In this document: positions 38,111 to 47,386 of the stretch, one piece after another
Layout: every line of letters starts with the position of its first letter
How positions within the stretch are numbered: position 1 is the first letter of the stretch
Virus record (IMG/VR): IMGVR_UViG_3300031707_000003
Coordinates: 1 to 64,000 of that record
Direction: 5' to 3' (one strand)
Source: a virus
Length of the DNA: 64,000 nt
Made by a program: the position numbers and the translations under genes
Notes under the pieces: model-generated
Database searches by the model: none
Seen by the model: the letters and a program-made list of their open reading frames with translations, nothing else
Told to the model about the DNA's origin: nothing

Positions 38111-40282
38111 ATGAACAGCGGCATCCCCAAGTACGCCTCCGGGCATCATATCGGCAAAGAGTTCGTTGCCGGGGGGGATCCTTATGGCCTGAAGATAGGG
38201 CTCATCACACGCGTCGATGAGCTGATGATGAAGGCGGACGTGAAGATCATCACCGGCGGTGGTGGTGACCGCCACGAGATCGATCTCACCCAGGCGATGA
38301 CGGGCCCCCGTAGCTTTTGGGGGGGCATACCTGAAGTCAACTCGGTGGTCATCATCGGGTACCGTCGAAGGCACAAGAATCTCCACGAGGCGGTGATCCT
38401 CGGTTACCTCCCTGTCGGCAACCGCATTGCGCTCAAGTTTGATCCTCTCACCCCGGACGACCCCACCAACGTCGACGCTGAGGACAAGGAACTCTTCGAG
38501 GCGATCTTCGGCGGGACGATCCGTTACAAGCGACTGAAGATCCGTCCTGGCAACGTCGGTGGGATGTCCTCGGAGGGGTCGGAGCTAGTGCTCTCCAAGG
38601 ACATCCGCATGGTTAATCGTGCGGGCGACCTCTTCGAGCTTCGAGACGCTGAGCGGGCGATCGTCGCGCAGTCGATCCACCGGGTTGAGAACGAGGCGGG
38701 TGTCCTTCGCCTCTCTGGTCCTGTTCGCCGAGGCGGGCTCTTCCTTCCCTCCGACATCTTCCGCAAGGATGGCGTGACCCTCAAGGATGCGGCGGCCCCC
38801 GAACGCTACTTCGGGCGAACGATCCTCAAACGCTTCACGAACGCGTCGGCTCAAGTCCTCAACGTTTTCAACGACACAACGTCCTTCCCGCCTGTCACGT
38901 ACTCGAACGGGAGGCGGGTTTCGTACCCAGTCACAACACCCGCTGTGAATTTCGAGGACCCGGACACGGGGGGTGGCTCCGAGCCCTTTACCGAGTGGCG
39001 CATGGAGATGCTCCACTCGACCGATTGCGTTCAGGAGGTCCGCGAAGAAATCGACGGGCTGCTGATGGACCGCAAGCCGCTCTACATCGAGCACGTCATG
39101 GGCACGGTCGTCGGTAACGACACGTCGAACGAGACGGGGCTGAGGCAATACGGCAAGGTCCTACGTCCCAAGGTCTTCGATGACTTTGAATCGACCCGTC
39201 CCGGCATCTTCGCTCTCGAAGAATGTCCACGTGCTCCGACGGACGATCTCGAATCGACCACGACGGCGGGTGCCTACCTATTTCGTATGAACCCCCCACC
39301 TCAAGTCGGTGGCGCTACGGACAACAGCGTTTTCGCGGTGGCGGTCTCGAAACAGGGGAAGCTCTTCGTCAACATCCCTGGGTCGAGGGTCGAGCGTTAC
39401 CCCTCAGGGACCAAGAACGTCTCCGCTGAAGTGAACATGGATGGCGCCCTGAAAATGCGCTGTGGGGCCGCTACCCCGGATGGCATCGCGCTTCACCTCA
39501 CGCTTGAAGGTGGCGCGGTCTTTGACTTCCGTGGCGGTGCTGCGGGTAAGGGCTTGGAATTCCGAAGCCACTCATCGATGAACTTCTCTACCGTCGGTCC
39601 TCAGGACACGGAGAGTGATGGCTTCGCGTGGACCGAGGACCACCAGGGCAACAAGTACGTCGCGACCTCGGGTGACATCGTTCAGAACGTCGGCGGCGGT
39701 AAGGCCACAACGGTCAACGGATCGTACGCCATTATGAGTGATCGCTGGAACTTGAACGCTCACTCGGGCGCCTCTCAAAACGTTGGGCAGATGGACTTCA
39801 TGTGCTCGGGCAAGAGCCAGTACCAGTACGCCTTGGCCGTCCTGGAGACCATCGTGTTGGGCGGAAAAGTCTCGACGATTCTTGCGGGAGGCCTGATCGA
39901 GAATCTCCTCGCGGGGGCACGTTCGATCGTCGTGGCAGCCGGGGCGATGTCTACAGCAGTTGCGGCTGGAGGTTACGCGGTCACGGTTGGAGCCGGTGGC
40001 ATCACGATGACGGCTGGGGCCGGAGCCGTGGCTATCACTGCCGGGGCCGGCGCAGTCGCCATCACGGGGGGCCTTGCTGTTGCAATCACGGCAGGTCTTG
40101 CGATCAACCTGACGTCTCCCGTAGCGGTCATCCTGACCTCTCTTCAGGTGCTTGTTGGCGGGCCTGCTGCCGTCCTTGGTGTAGCTCGGGGAGCCCCGAT
40201 AATGCCTCCTGGTACGCCAAGCTTGTGTTGGATCACTGCCCTCCCCCTTATGGGCTCTGCCACCTTCCGAAGTCTACTTTAA
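38111..40282 (+). CDS. Tail spike/puncturing protein (gp5-like), 723 aa
   Basis: Residues about 25-105 form an OB-like domain (GLITRVDELMMKADVKIITG, SVVIIGYRRRHKNLHEAVIL) of the type in gp5/VgrG spikes. Beta-rich segments follow. The C-terminal region (about 602-680) is built from 8-residue Gly/Ala units (GAGGITMT, AGAGAVAI, GGLAVAIT, AGLAINLT) like the triple-stranded beta-helix of T4 gp5. It ends in a Pro-rich tip. Such a trimer forms the needle under the hub. No lysozyme domain is present; the transglycosylase is encoded upstream instead. Encoded directly after the hub, as in PBSX- and T4-like order. Confidence 0.75.
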   Translation: MNSGIPKYASGHHIGKEFVAGGDPYGLKIGLITRVDELMMKADVKIITGGGGDRHEIDLTQAMTGPRSFWGGIPEVNSVVIIGYRRRHKNLHEAVILGYLPVGNRIALKFDPLTPDDPTNVDAEDKELFEAIFGGTIRYKRLKIRPGNVGGMSSEGSELVLSKDIRMVNRAGDLFELRDAERAIVAQSIHRVENEAGVLRLSGPVRRGGLFLPSDIFRKDGVTLKDAAAPERYFGRTILKRFTNASAQVLNVFNDTTSFPPVTYSNGRRVSYPVTTPAVNFEDPDTGGGSEPFTEWRMEMLHSTDCVQEVREEIDGLLMDRKPLYIEHVMGTVVGNDTSNETGLRQYGKVLRPKVFDDFESTRPGIFALEECPRAPTDDLESTTTAGAYLFRMNPPPQVGGATDNSVFAVAVSKQGKLFVNIPGSRVERYPSGTKNVSAEVNMDGALKMRCGAATPDGIALHLTLEGGAVFDFRGGAAGKGLEFRSHSSMNFSTVGPQDTESDGFAWTEDHQGNKYVATSGDIVQNVGGGKATTVNGSYAIMSDRWNLNAHSGASQNVGQMDFMCSGKSQYQYALAVLETIVLGGKVSTILAGGLIENLLAGARSIVVAAGAMSTAVAAGGYAVTVGAGGITMTAGAGAVAITAGAGAVAITGGLAVAITAGLAINLTSPVAVILTSLQVLVGGPAAVLGVARGAPIMPPGTPSLCWITALPLMGSATFRSLL

Positions 40283-40295
40283 CTTCGCACGCCTG

Positions 40296-40871
40296 ATGCC
40301 CCTCAATCCTTCAGCTCTTACGCCGCTTATCGCGGTCAACCTCATCTCGACGCTTCAAATTGGGACCGGGATGCCCAAACTCGCGCTCGGTATCGCGACG
40401 GGTGTGTGCACCTTTTTCGGCACGTTCGCGAAGGTCACCTCGATCGATACAGGTTCCCTTGGGGCTGGGAACACGACCGCACCCCTCATCGTGCCGCCTC
40501 CACTGCTGTACTCGTCGATCCTCGTGGGTTACGCCTCGATGGGCATTCTCGGGCCAATGGCACCGCTGAATGCGCTTGGTGTAGCCAACGGGATTGCCGC
40601 CGGACTCGCTGCTCTCGCTATCGTGCAAGTCGTTCATCCGGGCATCGGGCTTGGGACCGGGCTCATGCGTGTCGTAGGTAGCTCGGCTGTTCCTGCGATG
40701 ATCGCAGGATTCGCCACTGTACAGATGGTTAACGACGGCTCGATTAAGCTTGCTTCAGCGATCGGCATCGGGCTCGACATCGTTTTTCAGAGTTTCGTTA
40801 TGCCTATACCTATTGTCGGGTCCGCTTCTCCGGCCGGCGGAGCTGGGGTCGGTTTCGGGTTCGTCATATGA
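40296..40871 (+). CDS. Highly hydrophobic baseplate-associated protein, 191 aa
   Basis: Unlike the other proteins here, this one is almost entirely hydrophobic and Gly-rich, with several stretches long enough to span a membrane: MPKLALGIATGVCTFFGTFA, LLYSSILVGYASMGILGPMA, GVANGIAAGLAALAIVQVV and a C-terminal GSASPAGGAGVGFGFVI. The GIGLGTGLMRVVGSSAVPAM segment is another. A membrane-inserting or oligomeric channel-like role at the spike tip is possible, but no family was recognised. It follows the spike gene by 13 nt and precedes the 2101-aa gene by 15 nt, without a clear SD. Confidence 0.6.
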   Translation: MPLNPSALTPLIAVNLISTLQIGTGMPKLALGIATGVCTFFGTFAKVTSIDTGSLGAGNTTAPLIVPPPLLYSSILVGYASMGILGPMAPLNALGVANGIAAGLAALAIVQVVHPGIGLGTGLMRVVGSSAVPAMIAGFATVQMVNDGSIKLASAIGIGLDIVFQSFVMPIPIVGSASPAGGAGVGFGFVI

Positions 40872-40886
40872 GATTGGATTGATCGG

Positions 40887-43800
40887 ATGGGATTCAGCAT
40901 TCGCGGCTACGTGTTGGAGCCCCCGCGTGTGGGGCAGTCAAACTCGCCTTTCACGAGTTCTCCGGCCAATTTCATCTCCGACCCCGTCGCGTTCGGGATC
41001 GCGTACCCCAACACCGAAGCCAATCCTCGTGCTGATTACCTCACCCTCGTCACCAACGAGGGCGTGGGGGGTCTTCTTCGGAACGCCTCGTTTGGCTGGA
41101 CGAAGAACGAGGTGGTCCGTCGCTTCGACTACGCCAGCCGGGACGGCCGCTTCAAGCCCCTTCCAGGCGGCACCATCGTCACAGCGGGCCCTATCGGCCC
41201 CAACTCGAACACCCAACGTCTGAAGGCTGTCCCAGCTCCTCTGCAAGCCCTTGCAGACGCCCCCTTCCGGCTTTCTATCGGGACCGTTGGGAGCGGTAAC
41301 ACCCAGACCGTTGTTCTTGTGCTCAACGATGGGGCTTTCGGAGCACCTCCGGCGGGCACGACGGAGTTGTCGCTAGCGACAGGGAACCTCAACTGGAACC
41401 CCTCAGACCTGGTGGCGTACGACGGCCAGGTGCTCCGGTACCAGCAGCAAGCGTACTTCGACTACGACAAATCCACCGGGGACATCGGGCTCATCAACGC
41501 CCCGGTCCTTCTCCTCAACCCCATTCCGGGGACAGGTCAATTCCCTCTCATCCGCATCGGATTCAGCCTCTACCTCACACCCATTGAGAGGCCGAACGAG
41601 GCGGGGTTCTCCCCTGACCCGGCAGCCGGGACGGTCGAGTGGGCCCTCAACACGGGCCGGCTCAAGTTCCACTCCGCAGACATTGCGGCCCACCTCGGGT
41701 TCCCGATCTACTACGACGGCACCCTCTTCGCGATTGCTCTTCAACTACCTCGGCAGAGCATCGGGCTGATCGACGCTCCTACGCCCATCGTGGGACTCCC
41801 TCCCGATGGTGGGGACATCATCTTCGACCTTCCATCGCACGTTCCCTACGTGCAGTTCGCCCAGGTTGTGCGGACCACAACCTTCGATGCGGTCGGTAAG
41901 GCGAACGAGGTCCAGGTGAACCCTGGTACGGGGGCGGTTCAGTTCTCCGTTTCGGATCGGGCCATCTACACAGGCTCACCTGTCGAGGTGGTCTTTGGCG
42001 ATCTCGTGATCGATCACGGCGTCTCTATCAGGCTCTTCCGAACGCCGGTCAACCTCGACGCCAGCAGCACGACCAAAGACGTCACGACGATCTACGCAGT
42101 CCAGAACGCCGTGTGGGCGAGCCCTATCATCGGTTCACCTCAGGTCTTCCTACCCTCGGTTCCCATCGATGCCCTGGCCTACCCGCTTACAGTGAGCGTC
42201 GTCCAAGGGACGGGCAGTTTCACGGGCACGCTCAATCGCCTCGATGTGCCTGGACCCCCACCGGGCCTGGGCTACTTCATCGACTTCGACGCTCGAACGT
42301 TCCACTACGCTCAGCGGAAGAACCAAACTCTCATCCCCCTCCTCCAGTCATCGGGGACGGTGGCACTCCCTGACCCCCTCGTCCTCCCTGGAAATGTCGT
42401 CCTAGAGCTGGAGACGGGGACCGGCACGGGGATCTACAACCCTCTCACTATCGGGACAGACGTTCTCCTTGATCCCACCCCTGGGCTCGCCACCTTCACG
42501 ACAACCCAAGGCCTCACCATCGCCACCGGGGCCACCGCCTCGTTCTCTGGCCTGACCTTCACGGACGCGGCAGGGGGCTTTGTGGCTGCCGGGGTTCAGC
42601 CTGGAGACTTCATCGTCATCTCCAGCTCGGCTGCCAAGGGCGTCTACACGGTCGCAGCGGTCGTTTCCCCGACGCAGCTCACAACGGACGTTGTGGCGCA
42701 GACCCCGAGCCTGACGGGCCCTCCAGCGCCGGTATCGGTCACTAACGCCGCGTACACCATCGAGAGAGGCAAAGAGATCCTAGCGGATCGCTTCTTCCAA
42801 GAGGTGGTGCTCATCGACCCGAGTACGATGCTCGAACGCATCCGTGGGATCGGCGTCATCCAGAACGCTACGGTCATCGTCGCTACCCAGAACGCGACTT
42901 TCCCGGACTTCCTCACACTCTCAGATCCGCTGACCAACTTCATCACGTCAGGCGTCCAGGTTGGCGACACGATCCTCCTCAACTCGGGTCCCGACACGGG
43001 TACGACTCGAACGGTCACGTTCGTTGAGCAGAACAAGCTGACGGTCGCCTCGAACCTCCCGTTCGCGTTCCTCACGGCAGCGACGTACTCGATCACTCGC
43101 CGCCTCCGCATCCCGATCTCCTCGATTGGGACTTCCCGGTTTCGCTTTGGGTTGAATACGCTATCTACGTCGGTGAACCCGGTCCCGAACGACAGCTCGT
43201 TCACCAACCCCGTCACCCTTCTGTCCGGCATTGTCGAGGTAAGCCAAGTCACCGGCAACCTCAACTTCAGCAACGCAGACATCGTTCCTGCGCTCCAAAT
43301 CTACTGGATCCGCAAGCTCACGCCTCGAATCGACTACAAGCTCTCCCCACAGCTCGGCCTCATTCAGTTCACGGACCGGATGCTCTCGTTCGAGGAGGTT
43401 CTCGTCACTTACACACCGGCCCCTCCGGTGACGACACCCCCAACGCCAGCCGGACCCCTCGTACAAGAGAGGGCAACGTTCCTCGTCCGTAAAGAGCAGA
43501 GCCAACCACACCCGACACCCACAAATACAGTTAGCTTCAACCCAACGGGGCGTACGGTCGCGGACAACCCGCCTCCGGCTGTGTTCAGAGGAGGACGACC
43601 GCAGCAAACCGGGGTCCAATGCAACGTGGATCTCGCTGCTTTCACGGTAACGTTCCTTCCTGACGCTCAGGTCACCGACGTTATCCCGCACGGGGCGATC
43701 ATCGGGCCGAGCGAGCGCGTTCTCGTGGACTACTTCGTCTTCGAAGCTCTTGGCGGAGAGAAGACGACAACGATTCTTCAACCCCCGATGCTGACAGCTC

Positions 43801-46800
43801 TCGTCAACATCACCGAGGGCGACAACTTCTTCGTCGTTCATGGGGACCAGACCACCAACTTCCCGGCTGGCTTTCTCATGCGGATCGAGCAGGAGGAGGT
43901 CTATCTCATCGGTGCATCTTCGTACGATGTGGGAGCCGATCTAACGACCGTCACGCTCTTTGGGGCGCAGACGTTCCAGAATTCGTACTCGGATCCCAAG
44001 ATTTTCGTCTCGTCAGGACCGACGCGGCTCACGAGCTTTCTCTTCTTCCCGGCCTATTTCACTCCCGAGTTACAGGCTTACGACCCCGTTGCGAGGGGGA
44101 TGAACAAGATTTTCGTCTTCGGAGACCGGACGTCTTCGTACCGCTCTGGGGTGACGGTCTACTTCACGGATGGTACCTCCTCGTTCTCTGACTTCATTCA
44201 GGTGACGGGGGCCCAATTCCATGCGGACACGGGTAAGACTGAGGTGACCCTTGCGGCGAACGCACTTCGCCAATACATGCACGGGCCCCAAATCCTCCAG
44301 TACACGGTTCGTCCTATCTTCGAGGAAGGGACGACGACGGCCTTGACGAGCAAGGCGCCTGTTCTCACCCAACCCTATTCGCTGTTCCGACGGGCAGAGG
44401 GTGAGGCGGGTATCCTGCTCTTGGCCCCTACGGACTACCAGATCGACGACGCGGGTGCCGTCAAGTACACCCCAGCCTTGCGGCCCAAAGAAGAGGTGTC
44501 GATCTTCTACACGGGTCATCGAATCGTGGGTGCAGGCCCTCGTGTCAGGGCTTCGTACACATTCTCGATTGCCCCCACGGCAGCGAATGGCTTGGAAGGC
44601 CAAATCCTCCAAGCCAACTACTACGTCTTCTCGCCGGACAACTTCTACTACCGGGTTGAGACTCTCACCAACTTCAAGGGGGAGGTGGCCCAAGAGATCC
44701 AGGCGGCAGCTCAAGCGGGCTCTCCGTCAAGCGGCCCGCAGACGTCGAACTCGTCTTCGCCTCAGCTCTTCCAACAGGGTCGGGAATCCGTCTTCTTCCC
44801 TGAGGGTCATCTCGCCAACCAGGATCTCGTTGCTCGCGGAAGCCTCAAGTTCTTCAACGATGCGGTCAACTACCTCGAAGACGCCCTCCATGCGCTCGAT
44901 GGGCGTGTCGTGGGTGGTAACAACGGCCGGTTCCTGTTCGACGGCAACATCACCAACCCTGTTCGTCCGAACCCGGCGGCGGTGACCAATCAGATCGACG
45001 ACAAGCTGGTCGTCTCCCCCTTCCCGCTCCCTTCGGGCACGACCCAAGCCATCTACCTCCAAGGCCCGTACAGCCGGTTCTTCAAGAACCTTCGCGACCT
45101 CTTCGCGACCTCTCCGGCTATGGTCTCGGGTAGTACGGGGGATGGGGATGCCATCGCGAAGGCGACATTCAACAACCTCTCGTCTCTCCCCACTGTCGCC
45201 TTCAAGCGGACGCCCAGGGCTCAGATCCAGTTCGACTACCCCTACGGTACGACCACCTTCACCGTCGACAACGCCAACGGCACGAACGACGCCCTCCAGC
45301 GTCCCTCGTTCGTCAACCAGATGCGTGTCGTCATCGAGGATCCCCAGGGACGCTTCTTCGTCCTCGACTCGGATACAGCCACCGTCTCCAGCTTCACCGC
45401 GACGACAGTGACAATCAGCGTGGGGGCGCACTCCCCGACACCGGGTCCTGATCCCGGTTTCCTTCCGGCCGGGTCGACGATCTACCTTTCCCCGAGCGAC
45501 GCGAACACCTCGTTGGAGAAGGGTGACTACCCTCCTGCCGCCGGCACGAATGGCGCGTACATGATGCAGTACCGCTTCGGCCACGACTTGGACTTCAACC
45601 TCTCGACGGGTGAGTTTCTCTTCTCAGAAAGAAGCTTCCCATACAACGGGATCCTCTCAATTCTTCCCCCGTTGGTACGGCCCTTCGGCCCCTTCTTCGA
45701 TACCTTCCCAGTCCAAAACGGGGACATCCTCCAAGTCTTTGGGGCAGGGTTGAACATCAGCGCTACCGCACCCGACAAGTTCCCCGCTCTCTACGGGGGG
45801 ACGACGAATGATGATAGGGATCAAGCGCTCCCCATTGTCGGCCCGACGTTTGACGGGGAGTTGACGGCGGCAGGCGGCGGCCCCCTCAATGTGGAGATCA
45901 CAGCGGAGCAGCCCGTGACGGGTACGATCCGTCTCGCAACAACGGCCCCCTACTTGGGGACGGGGTCTCTCGACGTCACCACGACCATTATCACCGATGC
46001 AAACCCCTCTTTCCCCGCTCCACTCCCTCAAGTCCACGACCTTGTACGTATCCTGACAGGGCTCAATGGGGCCACGGAGTTCCGACGCATCACAGTAGTT
46101 GGCGTCAACACGATCACGGTCGACTCACCTTTCGTGGTTCAGGATGCCGGGTTCAGCTACACGATCGCTGTCAGCTCAACGACTGTGACGGGTACCGCTA
46201 CTTTGGCGGGCACAACCCTCACGGATGCCCTCGCCCTCTTCACGACGACTGCGCAGATTGGCTGGACTGTTGTGATGACAAGCGGGCCTAACATCGCGGA
46301 ACGCCGGCAAATCGTTACGGTGGTCTCGAATACCCAACTCACGCTAGACTCCGCTTTTTCGAGTCCCGTCATCGGTGGCACGTACAGGATCGACAATCCC
46401 CTCGACACATACGGTGGTCCGCTGACCATCCTTGCCGCGATCTCCTCAGCGGTGGCGACCGAGCTGGCAACCATCAACACGAACCCCAATTCTGAGCAGG
46501 CGGCCCTCCTCGCCTTCCTTGCCACGATCTTCACGACCATCGTGTCGAGTGTGAATGGGTCGGTTACGGTCCTCACTCAGCTCACGGACATCACCGCGAA
46601 CTACATCACCTCTGGGGTGAACACTTCTCATCTCGTCTACATCCAGACGGGAACGAACGCAGGGATTTACTCCATCGCGAGCGTGGACTCCCCAACGCAG
46701 ATCACCGTTCAGACGCCATTCCCAGTAGCCGGAGCCGGAATCACCTACCAGATCGTGAGCTACTTCGGGGCGGGTCTCATGACCTTCCAGGACATCTTCA

Positions 46801-47192
46801 GCATCCTCGCGGCGAACGAAACGTTCACGACGCAGACGCTTGCCTTCCAGGCTCTCGTCAACACACCCGTTCCCGTGCTCTTGGTAACCCTACCGGACCC
46901 GGCGTCCTTTGCTCGCGGCATTCTTACCGTGGACCTCGATACCCGAACCACGCAGGCTCAGACGCGGTTGGCTTACCTCACCAACCCAGGGACGGGTCCG
47001 ATCGCCAAGATTCAGAAGGCACTCACCGGCTCGGATCGCCTTTATGACAAGCGGTATTCGTGGATTGATGCCCGGATCAACCAGGAGACAGGCTACCTCG
47101 TGAAAGAGCAGCGTGCCGTGGCTGATCGAATCAAGGCGCAAGCAGATATCTTGAACCAGCTCATCAAACTCCTCACCGTACAGGGGTCGTAA
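40887..47192 (+). CDS. Giant modular baseplate protein, 2101 aa
   Basis: The N-terminal 350 residues are beta-rich (QLPRQSIGLIDAPTPIVG, FDLPSHVPYVQFAQVV). At least five copies of a 60-80-residue beta module occur near residues 545-625, 665-739, 1692-1762, 1765-1837 and 1890-1958, with core F...GV..GD.V.I.SG...G...I..V.S.TQLT. The C-terminus has a helical segment ending in KEQRAVADRIKAQADILNQL. Such modules are typical of exposed platforms carrying fibres. The gene is larger than any classical T4 baseplate gene. Context (between spike and gp25-like wedge) says baseplate; the exact part is unknown. Confidence 0.6.
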   Translation: MGFSIRGYVLEPPRVGQSNSPFTSSPANFISDPVAFGIAYPNTEANPRADYLTLVTNEGVGGLLRNASFGWTKNEVVRRFDYASRDGRFKPLPGGTIVTAGPIGPNSNTQRLKAVPAPLQALADAPFRLSIGTVGSGNTQTVVLVLNDGAFGAPPAGTTELSLATGNLNWNPSDLVAYDGQVLRYQQQAYFDYDKSTGDIGLINAPVLLLNPIPGTGQFPLIRIGFSLYLTPIERPNEAGFSPDPAAGTVEWALNTGRLKFHSADIAAHLGFPIYYDGTLFAIALQLPRQSIGLIDAPTPIVGLPPDGGDIIFDLPSHVPYVQFAQVVRTTTFDAVGKANEVQVNPGTGAVQFSVSDRAIYTGSPVEVVFGDLVIDHGVSIRLFRTPVNLDASSTTKDVTTIYAVQNAVWASPIIGSPQVFLPSVPIDALAYPLTVSVVQGTGSFTGTLNRLDVPGPPPGLGYFIDFDARTFHYAQRKNQTLIPLLQSSGTVALPDPLVLPGNVVLELETGTGTGIYNPLTIGTDVLLDPTPGLATFTTTQGLTIATGATASFSGLTFTDAAGGFVAAGVQPGDFIVISSSAAKGVYTVAAVVSPTQLTTDVVAQTPSLTGPPAPVSVTNAAYTIERGKEILADRFFQEVVLIDPSTMLERIRGIGVIQNATVIVATQNATFPDFLTLSDPLTNFITSGVQVGDTILLNSGPDTGTTRTVTFVEQNKLTVASNLPFAFLTAATYSITRRLRIPISSIGTSRFRFGLNTLSTSVNPVPNDSSFTNPVTLLSGIVEVSQVTGNLNFSNADIVPALQIYWIRKLTPRIDYKLSPQLGLIQFTDRMLSFEEVLVTYTPAPPVTTPPTPAGPLVQERATFLVRKEQSQPHPTPTNTVSFNPTGRTVADNPPPAVFRGGRPQQTGVQCNVDLAAFTVTFLPDAQVTDVIPHGAIIGPSERVLVDYFVFEALGGEKTTTILQPPMLTALVNITEGDNFFVVHGDQTTNFPAGFLMRIEQEEVYLIGASSYDVGADLTTVTLFGAQTFQNSYSDPKIFVSSGPTRLTSFLFFPAYFTPELQAYDPVARGMNKIFVFGDRTSSYRSGVTVYFTDGTSSFSDFIQVTGAQFHADTGKTEVTLAANALRQYMHGPQILQYTVRPIFEEGTTTALTSKAPVLTQPYSLFRRAEGEAGILLLAPTDYQIDDAGAVKYTPALRPKEEVSIFYTGHRIVGAGPRVRASYTFSIAPTAANGLEGQILQANYYVFSPDNFYYRVETLTNFKGEVAQEIQAAAQAGSPSSGPQTSNSSSPQLFQQGRESVFFPEGHLANQDLVARGSLKFFNDAVNYLEDALHALDGRVVGGNNGRFLFDGNITNPVRPNPAAVTNQIDDKLVVSPFPLPSGTTQAIYLQGPYSRFFKNLRDLFATSPAMVSGSTGDGDAIAKATFNNLSSLPTVAFKRTPRAQIQFDYPYGTTTFTVDNANGTNDALQRPSFVNQMRVVIEDPQGRFFVLDSDTATVSSFTATTVTISVGAHSPTPGPDPGFLPAGSTIYLSPSDANTSLEKGDYPPAAGTNGAYMMQYRFGHDLDFNLSTGEFLFSERSFPYNGILSILPPLVRPFGPFFDTFPVQNGDILQVFGAGLNISATAPDKFPALYGGTTNDDRDQALPIVGPTFDGELTAAGGGPLNVEITAEQPVTGTIRLATTAPYLGTGSLDVTTTIITDANPSFPAPLPQVHDLVRILTGLNGATEFRRITVVGVNTITVDSPFVVQDAGFSYTIAVSSTTVTGTATLAGTTLTDALALFTTTAQIGWTVVMTSGPNIAERRQIVTVVSNTQLTLDSAFSSPVIGGTYRIDNPLDTYGGPLTILAAISSAVATELATINTNPNSEQAALLAFLATIFTTIVSSVNGSVTVLTQLTDITANYITSGVNTSHLVYIQTGTNAGIYSIASVDSPTQITVQTPFPVAGAGITYQIVSYFGAGLMTFQDIFSILAANETFTTQTLAFQALVNTPVPVLLVTLPDPASFARGILTVDLDTRTTQAQTRLAYLTNPGTGPIAKIQKALTGSDRLYDKRYSWIDARINQETGYLVKEQRAVADRIKAQADILNQLIKLLTVQGS

Positions 47193-47194
47193 TC

Positions 47195-47377
47195 ATGTCG
47201 GACGAAACCAAGCCCAAGGAAGAGACACCCGCTCCCGAAGCCCCCAAGTGGGAGTACAAGACGGAGTTCGGCATCAACACTCAGATGCGTGAGGTCGTTC
47301 GGTTGACGGTCTCGGCAACCGAAGCGGAGATCAAACTCCTCCGCCGTAAGCTCGAAAAACTCCAGTACGGCTCTTGA
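47195..47377 (+). CDS. Small baseplate-region protein, 60 aa
   Basis: ATG at 47195 is 3 nt after the giant gene and 10 nt before the next ATG. The product is short: an acidic, Pro/Glu-rich head (MSDETKPKEETPAPEAPKW), then a strand (YKTEFGINTQMREVVRLTV) and a basic helix (IKLLRRKLEKLQYGS). It has no known domain. Small proteins between giant baseplate genes are usually assembly chaperones or connectors; that is an inference. Confidence 0.6.
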   Translation: MSDETKPKEETPAPEAPKWEYKTEFGINTQMREVVRLTVSATEAEIKLLRRKLEKLQYGS

Positions 47378-47386
47378 AGGGGTAAC

